64,000 nucleotides of DNA from Heliopora coerulea (lineage: Eukaryota; Cnidaria; Anthozoa; Scleralcyonacea; Helioporidae), in assembly GCA_030142905.1 (NCBI GenBank), contig JASJOG010000280.1:180001-244000 (forward strand). Direction: 5' to 3'. The notes beneath the pieces were generated by a model that ran no database searches, was not told where the DNA came from, and saw only the letters and a list, made by a program, of their open reading frames with translations. Shown here piece by piece: positions 54,301 through 55,454 of this stretch (position 1 is its first letter; every line of letters starts with the position of its first letter). The translations under genes were made by a program, and so were the position numbers.

Positions 54301-54879
54301 ACCATTGCATGTGGTTTCTACACCAAAACAATTTAATGTGCTTCTGTAACTGACGTTCAAAATAAACTGCACTAGACCGAATCATCATTAAGCAATCTTT
54401 AAATTTACCGAGTCACATATTAACACATTGCTTCACAAAGTAACCCATGATGCTTGCATATAATCGTCCTTTTCAATGATTAAGACGATTACTGTAGCAA
54501 ATTTCACAACAATTCCCCACTTCAAGTTTTCGAAAGATTTTTCAATGAGGATCAAATTTAGAACAATTTAAATTTGTATGTAGCAGTTAAATACAAATAT
54601 GTTAAGAATGCTGATAAAAGATTGTGATAAATCATAATGAGTCCCGTACAAAGTTTCGGACAACAATAAATGGTCAGTTAAAAGAAAATGAACTATTAGT
54701 TGGTAGGCAATGGTCAATAAACAGATATGTCGCTGTATTTCGATAACTTTGGGCTCACGTATATTTTATTTCAGGCGATGTGGCTAGTAGTGAGAAAAGA
54801 AAAGGAAAAGACCCAAAAGAAAAAGGAATGGAAATGATAGAAATGAAAACGATTCCGCTAAAACAACAATCAGAAGAAG
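4187..54879 (+). CDS. LGR / relaxin-receptor-like GPCR gene (split over about 11 exons, 5' and probably 3' ends missing)
   Basis: Proposed gene model for a leucine-rich-repeat-containing G-protein-coupled receptor. Supported exons are 4187-4258, 4368-4439 and 7954-8028 (LRRs, phase 2-2), 22518-23554 (hinge plus seven helices, phase 2-1), then tail exons 24497-24577, 26318-26395, 27068-27163, 41486-41590, 51242-51346, 53295-53399 and 54775-54879 (all phase 1-1). The shared phase makes the joins in frame. LRR exons of 72 nt in phase 2 are the usual architecture of LGR genes. The receptor would bind a peptide or glycoprotein ligand outside the cell through the LRRs and signal through G proteins. 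The signal peptide, most LRRs and a certain stop exon are not found. Whether all exons belong to one transcript is inference; two neighbouring genes (an LGR, and a separate gene carrying the 105-nt exons) cannot be excluded. Confidence 0.7.
4368..4439 (+). CDS. LRR exon 2 of the LGR-like receptor (72 nt)
   Basis: A second 72-nt, phase 2-2 exon only 109 bp downstream of the first. It encodes a 24-residue repeat with [12 protein letters not shown] in the middle, that is Asn-Lys-Leu at positions 5-7, Ile at 10 and Phe at 15, ending LVNLETL. The acceptor is ttttatctag and the donor gtaagc. Length, phase and LRR register match the first exon exactly, which makes chance very unlikely. Confidence 0.82.
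5159..5245 (-). other. Candidate minus-strand exon, unknown protein
   Basis: On the minus strand an 87-nt open segment lies between a good acceptor (tatttttcaacag) and a strong donor (gtaagtcg), in phase 1-1. It encodes 29 residues beginning [13 protein letters not shown] and ending LALAICKG. No family is recognised. It sits antisense within the intron between LRR exons 2 and 3, so if real it belongs to a different, nested gene. It could also be chance. Confidence 0.25.
5292..6520 (-). mobile_element. Tc1/mariner transposon remnant (dead)
   Basis: The left edge (from 5292) reads TACAGTTGGAGTCCAAGG then TATACATACACC, which fits the terminal inverted repeat of Tc1-family transposons. On the minus strand the transposase is recognisable but scrambled by stops and frameshifts. 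Near 6480-6380 an N-terminal helix-turn-helix reads [15 protein letters not shown] block near 5800 reads [14 protein letters not shown], the catalytic second Asp region. The third block near 5720 reads [14 protein letters not shown]. The matching right inverted repeat was not found, so the right limit is approximate. Confidence 0.78.
6661..6697 (+). repeat. Short interstitial telomere-like repeat (TTAGGG)n
   Basis: About five imperfect copies of the animal telomere hexamer: attaggg, taaggg, ttaggg, ttaggg, taacgg. It lies just beyond the Tc1 remnant. Confidence 0.8.
6698..7671. other. Intron stretch with one weak exon candidate (6983-7024)
   Basis: No gene was recognised apart from a 42-nt segment at 6983-7024. 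It is bounded by cacttccag and gtaaat, is in the right phase (2-2) to join LRR exons 2 and 3, and reads [13 protein letters not shown]. It could be a shortened LRR or chance; I would not include it in a model without transcript support. The open frame 7167-7382 has no motif. Confidence 0.3.
7672..7854. repeat. Degenerate GTAGAT/CAGAGG hexamer repeat
   Basis: Hexamer-like units such as GTAGAT, ACAGAT, GCAGAG and GTAGAC recur through this stretch. It happens to be open in one frame and would give an Asp/Val-rich peptide. The composition follows from the repeat, so it is called a repeat and not a gene. Confidence 0.5.
7954..8028 (+). CDS. Putative LRR exon 3 of the LGR-like receptor (75 nt)
   Basis: A phase 2-2 segment between the acceptor caattttgtag and the donor gtatgt. 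It encodes a repeat beginning DISENYML and ending MQSLKK, with Asn at position 5, Phe at 15 and Leu at 22. It is one codon longer than the 72-nt repeats, and the final residue would be completed by the next exon. The junction with exon 2 gives CT+C, a Leu codon, which fits. It is slightly less regular than exons 1 and 2, so confidence is lower. Confidence 0.6.
8262..8366 (-). repeat. Degenerate tRNA-derived SINE copy
   Basis: Read on the minus strand, ACGTGGTTAGAGCGTC and CACAGGTCATCAG, followed by a decayed box B, match the tRNA-like head of the copy at 34340-34554. The edges are approximate. It is too decayed to be a functional tRNA. Confidence 0.55.
8371..9699. other. Intron stretch, nothing recognised
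   Basis: AT-rich sequence without open frames of note, convincing exons or recognised repeats. Confidence 0.45.
9700..9845. repeat. Minisatellite of TTTTGCCGAACGGACA-like units
   Basis: Seven to nine imperfect units of about 15-20 bp. Each contains a TTTGCCGA core followed by aagacac or acggaca. Because CCGA and TCGG recur, the array is partly self-complementary. Open frames on both strands through it (9511-9876 minus, 9611-9826 plus) are by-products of the repeat. Confidence 0.75.
9846..11402. other. Intron stretch with one minus-strand exon candidate
   Basis: Little is recognised. On the minus strand, 10638 down to 10482 is open between an acceptor (ttttttcttgtag) and a donor (gtaagtc). 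It would encode 52 residues rich in Leu and Ile ([18 protein letters not shown], then [12 protein letters not shown]). It lacks the Asn ladder of LRRs, and no family is recognised. Treat it as a weak candidate. Confidence 0.3.
11403..12923 (+). pseudogene. LINE ORF1 with three internal ~48-residue repeats
   Basis: A single frame of 507 codons starting at ATG 11403 is broken only by three nonsense codons (TGA 11544, TAG 11847, TAA 11967), with no frameshift. The middle (11985-12110) looks coiled-coil-like ([14 protein letters not shown] type spacing). The second half contains three tandem modules, each starting with an F-D-x-Q-x-x-E-Y-R block, then a basic R-R-I/V-L segment and a Lys-rich K-K-T-K-K/A-N-Q end, at about 12270-12410, 12435-12570 and 12585-12720. 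ORF1 proteins normally bind the element RNA; the basic modules fit that, but the function is inferred. Confidence 0.65.
13140..15990 (+). pseudogene. LINE ORF2: APE endonuclease and reverse transcriptase
   Basis: The N-terminal endonuclease carries LLNACSIKN, then ITEIWC near 13235, GDFNFHVD near 13580 and [10 protein letters not shown] near 13770, the Mg-binding and catalytic blocks of AP-type endonucleases. The reverse transcriptase follows, with [48 protein letters not shown] and the catalytic YADDTQLY near 15145. The C-terminal domain ends with a conserved [13 protein letters not shown] block. A TGA at about 13829 and frame changes near 14476 and 15100 disable it. The domain order and motifs fit the CR1/L2 group. 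Confidence 0.88.
16180..16440. repeat. Tandem repeat, about 82-85 bp, three copies
   Basis: Units begin TCTGAC at 16180, 16262 and 16344, and a partial fourth begins at 16429. Each contains TTCAATGTCT, an ACGCxTGACxTAxGCC block, a TACTTA block and GTAATGA. Spacings are 82, 82 and 85 bp. Non-coding. Confidence 0.75.
16441..17177. other. Intron stretch with one unassigned open frame
   Basis: The frame 16524-16835 (103 residues, with a [15 protein letters not shown] stretch) has no recognised family. A gtaagg lies inside it near 16786. No support for a gene beyond openness. Confidence 0.3.
17178..17480 (+). mobile_element. tRNA-derived SINE with TTTACC tail
   Basis: The head has RNA polymerase III promoter boxes: a box A-like TGGTACAGTGGTAG at about 17187 and a box B GGTTCGATTCT at about 17230. 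A central block with CCGGGTACTCCGGTTTCCTC at about 17334 resembles the central domains shared by widespread animal SINEs. The 3' end is a TTTACC repeat (17450-17478). Length is about 300 bp. The tRNA fold is imperfect, so this is a SINE and not a tRNA gene. Confidence 0.75.
17481..18099. other. Intron stretch, nothing recognised
   Basis: No coding or repeat structure supported. Confidence 0.4.
18100..18990 (-). pseudogene. Gag remnant of an LTR retrotransposon, interrupted by a MITE
   Basis: On the minus strand the segment starts with [22 protein letters not shown] (18985-18910), the typical opening of gypsy-type Gag proteins, which form the particle shell. Near 18700 it continues with a block reading roughly [20 protein letters not shown], another Gag landmark. 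After the MITE at 18344-18521 the frame resumes with [15 protein letters not shown]. Several stops are present. No LTRs or pol sequence were found nearby, so this is an isolated fragment. Confidence 0.65.
18344..18521. mobile_element. 178-bp hAT-like MITE
   Basis: The ends CAGAGACGGCGGAATCGGGG and (complement) CAGGGACGGAGGAGCGG form terminal inverted repeats. The flanking 8-mers gcgcaatg (18336-18343) and tcgcaatg (18522-18529) are a near-perfect 8-bp target duplication, the size made by hAT transposases. It splits the gag remnant. Confidence 0.8.
18991..19989. other. Intron stretch with an AT microsatellite
   Basis: Nothing recognised except an (AT)n run at about 19838-19870. Minus-strand frames 19299-19538 and 19670-19888 show no motif, and the latter is partly microsatellite. 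Confidence 0.45.
19990..22450 (-). mobile_element. Penelope-like element (dead copy)
   Basis: On the minus strand the N-terminal region (22110-21859) reads [13 protein letters not shown]. Then come [15 protein letters not shown] (about 21745-21700), a catalytic block [16 protein letters not shown] (about 21095-21050), the RT C-terminal block [12 protein letters not shown] (about 20985-20950), and a GIY-YIG endonuclease near 20490-20400 ([21 protein letters not shown]). This order (RT then GIY-YIG) defines Penelope-like elements, which use a telomerase-like RT. Frameshifts break it into pieces. It sits just upstream of the 7TM exon, opposite to the receptor. The ends are approximate. Confidence 0.82.
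20107..20496 (-). pseudogene. GIY-YIG endonuclease domain of the Penelope-like element
   Basis: A 129-residue open frame starting [20 protein letters not shown]. It carries the Cys pair and Tyr-Ile landmark, then Arg-Leu-Thr-Glu-His, of the Penelope GIY-YIG nuclease that nicks DNA for target-primed insertion. The catalytic region reads [19 protein letters not shown]; the usual Gly of the YIG motif is replaced by Ala. The frame is shifted relative to the upstream RT fragments. Confidence 0.75.
22518..23554 (+). CDS. Seven-transmembrane exon of an LGR / relaxin-receptor-like GPCR
   Basis: This 1037-nt exon opens after the acceptor gattttctag (phase 2) and ends at the donor gtaagt (phase 1). 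It encodes a hinge with [15 protein letters not shown] and a second Cys, then TM1 ([18 protein letters not shown], with the GN motif), TM2 ([16 protein letters not shown], with the conserved Asp), and TM3 ending [19 protein letters not shown]. The last carries the S-S-E-V-x-V-L signature of LGRs and Asp-Arg-Arg in place of DRY. TM4, TM5, TM6 ([20 protein letters not shown]) and TM7 ([16 protein letters not shown], with NPxxY) follow. The tail begins with Cys residues (FSCC) likely to be palmitoylated. The TM6 and TM7 sequences are closest, from memory, to relaxin-family/type-C LGRs. Without splicing, the frame stops at 23608-23610. A G-protein-coupled membrane receptor is secure; the ligand is unknown. 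Confidence 0.95.
23555..24496. other. Intron with a decayed hAT-like fragment
   Basis: A GC-rich scrap at about 24190-24290 (ggtagcgccaggaatttcc, then ccacgcccccttga) resembles the ends of hAT-type MITEs seen elsewhere in the window, for example 41735-41900. Otherwise nothing was recognised. Confidence 0.4.
24497..24577 (+). CDS. Receptor tail exon T1 (81 nt, phase 1-1)
   Basis: Acceptor tttgcctag, donor gtaatg. With the T left from the 7TM exon it completes a Cys codon and continues [17 protein letters not shown], so the junction gives a Cys-Cys-Cys cluster right after helix 8. This is a plausible palmitoylation site and supports the join. The rest is acidic and probably disordered cytoplasmic tail. 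No domain. Confidence 0.75.
24578..26317. other. Intron with an AAAT-rich simple repeat
   Basis: A simple repeat of AAATAAAT/GAATGAAT units lies at about 25547-25660. No other feature supported. The open frames 25365-25547 and 25504-25701 fall on simple sequence. Confidence 0.5.
26318..26395 (+). CDS. Receptor tail exon T2 (78 nt, phase 1-1)
   Basis: Acceptor ggcaattgtag, donor gtaagg. It encodes 26 residues starting [19 protein letters not shown] and ending PMLMNE. Phase and open frame fit the tail. There are no stops in the used frame and no recognised domain; it would be part of the cytoplasmic tail. Confidence 0.7.
26396..27067. other. Intron, nothing recognised
   Basis: The frame 26576-26767 is AT-rich and hydrophobic and has no family signature. 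Confidence 0.45.
27068..27163 (+). CDS. Receptor tail exon T3 (96 nt, or terminal exon reading to 27186)
   Basis: Acceptor ttcattaacag. It encodes [17 protein letters not shown] and onward to ERNISQ. It can end at a weak donor (gtgata, 27164) in phase 1, matching the other tail exons. Alternatively it reads on through GDNESIL to a stop at 27184-27186. The last codons of that read-through come partly from the LTR element inserted at 27182, so the annotated C-terminus SIL is recent; the uninterrupted site would have ended in Ser-Ile-Arg. Both splice and stop forms are possible as alternative isoforms. Confidence 0.65.
27182..27347 (-). repeat. 3' LTR of the gypsy element
   Basis: 166 bp, nearly identical to 35151-35318. 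By eye about a dozen differences, mostly at the edges, so the insertion is fairly old on the scale of this genome. It contains AATAAA on the plus strand near 27221. Confidence 0.92.
28134..28622 (-). pseudogene. Gypsy integrase fragment
   Basis: The N-terminal zinc domain reads [14 protein letters not shown] with a later CTTC (His-His-Cys-Cys type) around 28560-28490. The catalytic core is represented by [10 protein letters not shown] (28400-28380) and then [13 protein letters not shown] (28352-28315) after a frame change, that is the first Asp and the D-x-Y/F-S block. It would join the DNA copy into host chromosomes. Frameshifts disable it. Confidence 0.8.
28853..29134 (-). pseudogene. Gypsy RNase H fragment
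   Basis: It reads [18 protein letters not shown], followed by [14 protein letters not shown] and [14 protein letters not shown], the conserved tether/RNase H blocks of gypsy Pol (Ser-Arg-x-Leu, Glu, and Thr-Asp-His). It is separated from the RT by a frame break. Confidence 0.85.
29309..30157 (-). pseudogene. Gypsy reverse transcriptase
   Basis: The 5' block is open from 30157 to 29798, with [33 protein letters not shown] and [15 protein letters not shown]. The catalytic block ACIDDILVS lies at about 29652-29625 in another frame. The thumb region is open from 29572 to 29309, with [19 protein letters not shown]. The Asp-Asp pair is intact. Several frameshifts separate the pieces. Confidence 0.88.
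30274..33681 (-). mobile_element. hAT transposon nested in the gypsy element
   Basis: The ends are CAGTGGCGTAACCAGGA on the left and (complement) CAAAGGCGTAGTCAGAA on the right. The 8-bp target duplication is cctagaag (30266-30273) and cctagaaa (33682-33689). Length is 3408 bp. The minus strand encodes a ZMYM-like hAT transposase in a few large pieces, so this is the youngest-looking large element in the window. It interrupts the gypsy polyprotein between protease and RT. Confidence 0.92.
30564..33306 (-). pseudogene. hAT transposase (zinc finger MYM-type-1-like), near complete but broken
   Basis: In minus-strand order: a TTF/BED-like zinc region with SVFSWLEYF and [11 protein letters not shown] (33190-33080), a catalytic block with [16 protein letters not shown] (about 32620-32560), an RLAL...[12 protein letters not shown] region (31820-31650), and a C-terminal dimerisation region with [19 protein letters not shown] (30750-30690). 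Pieces 33306-32530, 32464-32231, 31883-30987 and 30824-30564 are each open and separated by short gaps. Some of these gaps could be introns (for example the gtaagt-like and ag-like signals around 32470-32520), so part of the breakage may be splicing and not decay. It would cut and paste its own DNA in the nucleus. Confidence 0.85.
33749..34200 (-). pseudogene. Gypsy aspartic protease and zinc-knuckle remnant
   Basis: The protease core reads [20 protein letters not shown] (about 33905-33848), with the catalytic Asp-Thr-Gly. Upstream, near 34195-34130, is a [13 protein letters not shown] start of a CCHC zinc knuckle with later parts lost. A short C-rich slippage run near 33840 shifts the frame. 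Confidence 0.75.
34340..34554 (-). mobile_element. tRNA-derived SINE inserted in gypsy gag
   Basis: 215 bp with similar flanks tctttagtga (34330-34339) and tcgttagtaa (34555-34564), a probable target duplication. On the minus strand it has a box A-like TAGGTCAATGGTTAG, a box B GGTTCGATCCC and a 7-bp acceptor-stem-like pair, GTCTCGG with CTGAGGC. The anticodon arm is poor. Its non-tRNA parts (ggtagatgaacgatcttc; tcacgtt..ctcaaacattaaactg) recur at 63515-63629, so this is a dispersed family. Confidence 0.75.
34565..35117 (-). pseudogene. Gypsy Gag remnant
   Basis: It starts [20 protein letters not shown] then [16 protein letters not shown], the opening of gypsy Gag with the F-D-G-x-D/N and W/Y-x-E-R/Q blocks. 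It continues after a frame break with [20 protein letters not shown] (34700-34640), the R-D-x-F-V-x-G-x block. It is interrupted by the SINE. Confidence 0.85.
35151..35318 (-). repeat. 5' LTR of the gypsy element
   Basis: 168 bp, partner of 27182-27347. On the minus strand it starts TGTCATAT and ends ACTACA. Confidence 0.92.
35324..35801. other. Intron resuming after the gypsy insertion, grading into Penelope-type terminal sequence
   Basis: After the TATTC duplication, host intron resumes (gataatgattag). The part from about 35640 contains the phrase gagcactcta, and a close relative (gagcactctt) occurs again at 36401. That suggests fragments of a Penelope-type terminal repeat leading into the ribozyme. 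Confidence 0.45.
35802..35846 (+). ncRNA. Hammerhead ribozyme (minimal type I), copy 1
   Basis: All conserved parts are present in order: stem I ACTACA (35802-35807), core CTGATGA (35808-35814), stem II GGCC-loop CAGTA-GGCC (35815-35827), GAAA (35828-35831), a very short stem III (ACG / CGT around loop GTT) and cleavage triplet GTC (cut expected after 35840), closing with TGTAGT (35841-35846), a perfect partner of stem I. Very short stem III is typical of ribozymes carried by Penelope-like elements, where they are thought to process the element RNA. Self-cleavage is predicted, not shown. Confidence 0.88.
36224..36374. repeat. Large near-perfect inverted repeat (about 64-bp arms)
   Basis: The left arm runs GTAGTGAGATTTCGCTT ... 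GCGATCTTCAG and the right arm CTGAAGATCGC ... AAGCGAAATCTCACTAC. Only a few mismatches or single-base shifts occur over about 64 bp. The spacer contains a second small hairpin (caggcaagttgcctg). Transcribed, it would form a very stable hairpin. It is flanked by AT microsatellites. Likely a foldback end of a mobile element. Confidence 0.85.
36430..36824. repeat. AT/GTAT microsatellite tracts
   Basis: Long (TA)n runs at about 36489-36524 and 36535-36572, and TATACATA runs at 36737-36815, with short unique pieces between. Open frames on both strands here (36389-36644) are artefacts of the repeat. A piece at 36590-36610 (gagtttcacgcggtacgcga) echoes the core of the preceding inverted repeat. Confidence 0.85.
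37030..38130 (+). pseudogene. Penelope-like RT C-terminus and GIY-YIG-type region
   Basis: In order: GSFDGAET then [11 protein letters not shown] (37050-37110), [19 protein letters not shown] (about 37210-37275), [16 protein letters not shown] (37300-37350), then an open 141-codon block with [37 protein letters not shown] and [18 protein letters not shown] (37500-37700). After further shifts come [17 protein letters not shown] (about 37857-37905) and [19 protein letters not shown] (37945-38005), then [13 protein letters not shown] (38050-38090). The last parts are the GIY-YIG nuclease and its Cys-containing end. This is a clear but dead Penelope protein of the type common in cnidarians. Confidence 0.82.
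38201..38258 (+). ncRNA. Hammerhead ribozyme (minimal type I), copy 2
   Basis: Stem I AATCAC (38201-38206) pairs perfectly with GTGATT (38253-38258). The core CTGATGA is at 38207-38213. Stem II is 11 bp (GTGTGGTAAGC with GCTTACCATAC, one G-U) with loop TCC. GAAA is at 38239-38242. The short stem III is ACA/TGT with loop AATT. The cleavage triplet is GTA, with the cut expected after 38252. It lies at the 3' end of the Penelope-like element, where such ribozymes are known to occur. Confidence 0.9.
38259..39479. other. Intron, nothing recognised
   Basis: Open frames 38594-38785 and 38855-39190 (minus) show no motif or splice support. Confidence 0.45.
39480..40682 (+). mobile_element. 5'-truncated LINE fragment with TGAATA tail
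   Basis: A reverse-transcriptase fragment with [18 protein letters not shown] (39505-39560), [20 protein letters not shown] and the catalytic [12 protein letters not shown] (about 39790-39825). Then comes a broken continuation with LLGVGHQ (40016-40036) and a SREC...[18 protein letters not shown] block near 40110-40190. It ends in a short (TGAATA)n run at 40660-40682. The RT motifs place it with CR1-like LINEs. Most of the 5' part is absent, as expected from target-primed insertion that stopped early. Confidence 0.82.
40683..41485. other. Intron, nothing recognised
   Basis: A Glu/Ser-poor pyrimidine-rich patch lies at about 41150-41330; no exon supported. Confidence 0.4.
41486..41590 (+). 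CDS. Tail cassette exon A1 (105 nt, phase 1-1)
   Basis: Acceptor atttcatttccag, donor gtaagt. It encodes 35 residues: [18 protein letters not shown] in the first half, [16 protein letters not shown] at the end. The ERPSLIxRIxQxP core recurs in exon A2 (53295-53399), which has the same length and phase. The core looks like a short amphipathic helix following an Arg-Pro-Ser possible phosphorylation site. No named domain is recognised. It follows T3 in frame (GAT at the junction). Confidence 0.82.
41591..42899. other. Intron with a decayed hAT-like fragment at 41735-41900
   Basis: The scrap has gagtcgtaaccaggaatttc at one side and cacgcccgcttcgcaacacc then ttgcgccc at the other, like degraded hAT MITE ends. 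The rest is unassigned. Confidence 0.4.
42900..43500 (+). mobile_element. Gypsy fragment: LTR end, primer site and gag start
   Basis: LTR-like sequence ends ATACA at 43140 and is followed at once by a primer-binding-site-like TGGTGTCAAGAGTC, the layout of gypsy elements. A gag start codon is at 43197: the peptide (65 residues to 43394) includes [20 protein letters not shown] then KQLWNAYE, a characteristic Gag opening. The rest of the element is missing; a LINE fragment follows from 43500. The left LTR limit is uncertain. Confidence 0.72.
43500..45312 (+). mobile_element. LINE 3' portion with ATCT-repeat tail
   Basis: It holds a long RT region followed by a (ATCT)n tail at 45250-45312. Short tandem tails of this kind close CR1-like LINEs. 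The insertion is 5'-truncated within ORF2 and abuts the gypsy gag fragment, so it may have inserted there. Confidence 0.85.
43502..45114 (+). pseudogene. LINE reverse transcriptase (ORF2 C-terminal half)
   Basis: Motifs in order: [86 protein letters not shown], a break near 44270, [20 protein letters not shown], and the catalytic [11 protein letters not shown] near 44375. The C-terminal half reads [17 protein letters not shown] (about 44750-44800) and [14 protein letters not shown]. Stops and shifts near 44270, 44630 and 44700 make it inactive. It is the best-preserved RT in the window. Confidence 0.88.
45640..46230. repeat. Old, diverged tandem repeat, unit about 150-165 bp, about four copies
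   Basis: Related blocks recur: 'tggataNNaaacctNNttaNtttgac' near 45700 and 45848 and the related agatggaagctttattaa near 46010; 'tacggcagcc'-like blocks near 45920, 46072 and 46209; and 'atggaaatNaNttaag' near 45795 and 45955. Spacing is roughly 150-165 bp. The copies have drifted, so the array is old. Confidence 0.65.
46231..48440. other. Intron, nothing recognised
   Basis: No exon or repeat supported. The minus-strand frame 46256-46564 has no motif. Confidence 0.45.
48441..48870. repeat. GCTGTT microsatellite and a cluster of TTTCACATATGAAA-like palindromes
   Basis: A (GCTGTT)n/(GTT)n tract lies at 48481-48523 and a related tract at 48795-48860. Between them (48530-48725) are seven or more TTTCAxATGTGAAAT or CATATGAAA half-palindromes in both orientations, at irregular spacing of about 15-40 bp. 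Confidence 0.7.
48915..50705. mobile_element. Non-autonomous hAT-like element with expanded minisatellite
   Basis: The ends are an imperfect inverted pair: CAGGGTTGGATCCAGACC ... GGGTTTCCGGAAACC on the left, and the complement CAAGGATGGATCTAGC ... GGGGTTTCCGAAC on the right. GGTACA flanks both sides. A small coding relic, [18 protein letters not shown], at 49491-49545 resembles the start of a TTF-type zinc finger of hAT transposases. The middle is filled by a 51-bp minisatellite. Confidence 0.68.
49600..50262. repeat. 51-bp minisatellite (about 13 units), open as a 17-residue repeat
   Basis: Units read approximately ACCATTCTGCTGTTGTATG then AAGATAATTTTGAACATTTAG. Most central units are exactly 51 bp, so they keep frame and read [17 protein letters not shown] on the plus strand (49842-50054, 50011-50268). 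Outer units are about 48-58 bp and drift. No start context or splice signals support expression. Confidence 0.88.
50706..51241. other. Intron, nothing recognised
   Basis: It ends in a strong T-rich acceptor for exon B1. No other feature. Confidence 0.5.
51242..51346 (+). CDS. Tail cassette exon B1 (105 nt, phase 1-1)
   Basis: The acceptor is a long T tract ending ttttttag, the donor gttagg. It encodes 35 residues: [18 protein letters not shown], then [17 protein letters not shown]. It is highly charged in the first half, with an EMI tripeptide in the middle and an RKSSL basophilic phosphorylation-like site. Same length and phase as B2 (54775-54879), which repeats the charged start and the EMI at the same position. 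Confidence 0.8.
51347..53294. other. Intron with possible MITE-like sequence at 52170-52560
   Basis: Sequence around 52325-52560 contains repeated TTGCA/TGCAAC words (cttgcaatttgtgttgcaaa; cacgttgcacg; ttgcacacagg), like a decayed DNA-transposon end. The family cannot be assigned. The minus frame 52172-52375 lies on it. Confidence 0.35.
53295..53399 (+). CDS. Tail cassette exon A2 (105 nt, phase 1-1)
   Basis: Acceptor ttattatctag, donor gtaagg. It encodes [18 protein letters not shown], then [16 protein letters not shown]. It aligns without gaps to A1: ERPSLI, RI, Q and P are at the same positions, and a Glu, Gln and Ser match near the end. The 105-nt length and phase match A1, B1 and B2. 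Confidence 0.83.
53400..54774. other. Intron, nothing recognised
   Basis: No further exon, repeat or RNA gene supported. Confidence 0.45.
54775..54879 (+). CDS. Tail cassette exon B2 (105 nt, phase 1-1)
   Basis: Acceptor tattttatttcag, donor gttagt. It encodes [17 protein letters not shown] after a split Arg codon, then [17 protein letters not shown]. It aligns without gaps to B1: shared Asp at 2, Lys at 10 and 15, Glu at 16, EMI at 20-22, Lys at 25 and a final Glu. It completes the A-B-A-B series. The next exon is uncertain (see 57997). Confidence 0.8.
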
Positions 54880-55345
54880 GTTAGTATTTTACCACAAGCT
54901 TAATATTGCCTTTTAAGACGTTTGCTCCGTGCGACTTTTTCAATAATTCTTGACAAAAATTTAGATGTTAATTTGTCCATACATGTAAGGGTTTTTCATA
55001 TCACGACATGCAAGAGCAATATTATGTATTTTAGAAAATATCTAAGTCTAAAGAAAACGGTATATAACAAATACATGCATTACAATAACAGTTTTCTCTT
55101 TAGTGAGGTATTTCCGCATTCTCAACAAATACCCTAGACGGCTAACAAAAACTTGGTGTACCTCTTTCATGCGATTGTAGAAAGACATTTTCATGAAAAA
55201 CAAAATTGCAAAAGTAACAATTTTTGATTTACCTAGGCTATTGATTTTCCGGGCGGAAAGCGTAATCGTAATAAAAAGATCAGAGTCCATCTTAGAATTC
55301 TTAAGTGTATTGCCATAGTGAAACCGGCAAGTCAAAAAGTTTTAA
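54880..55345. other. Intron, nothing recognised
   Basis: The frames 54922-55137 (plus) and 55048-55335 (minus) lack motifs. Confidence 0.4.
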
Positions 55346-55415
55346 AACATGTTTACTGACGTTTCGTTGTGGCGTGCAACATCTCCAGAGTGTTGGTTTC
55401 CAGGGATGAGAAAAA

Positions 55416-55454
<39 letters not shown>

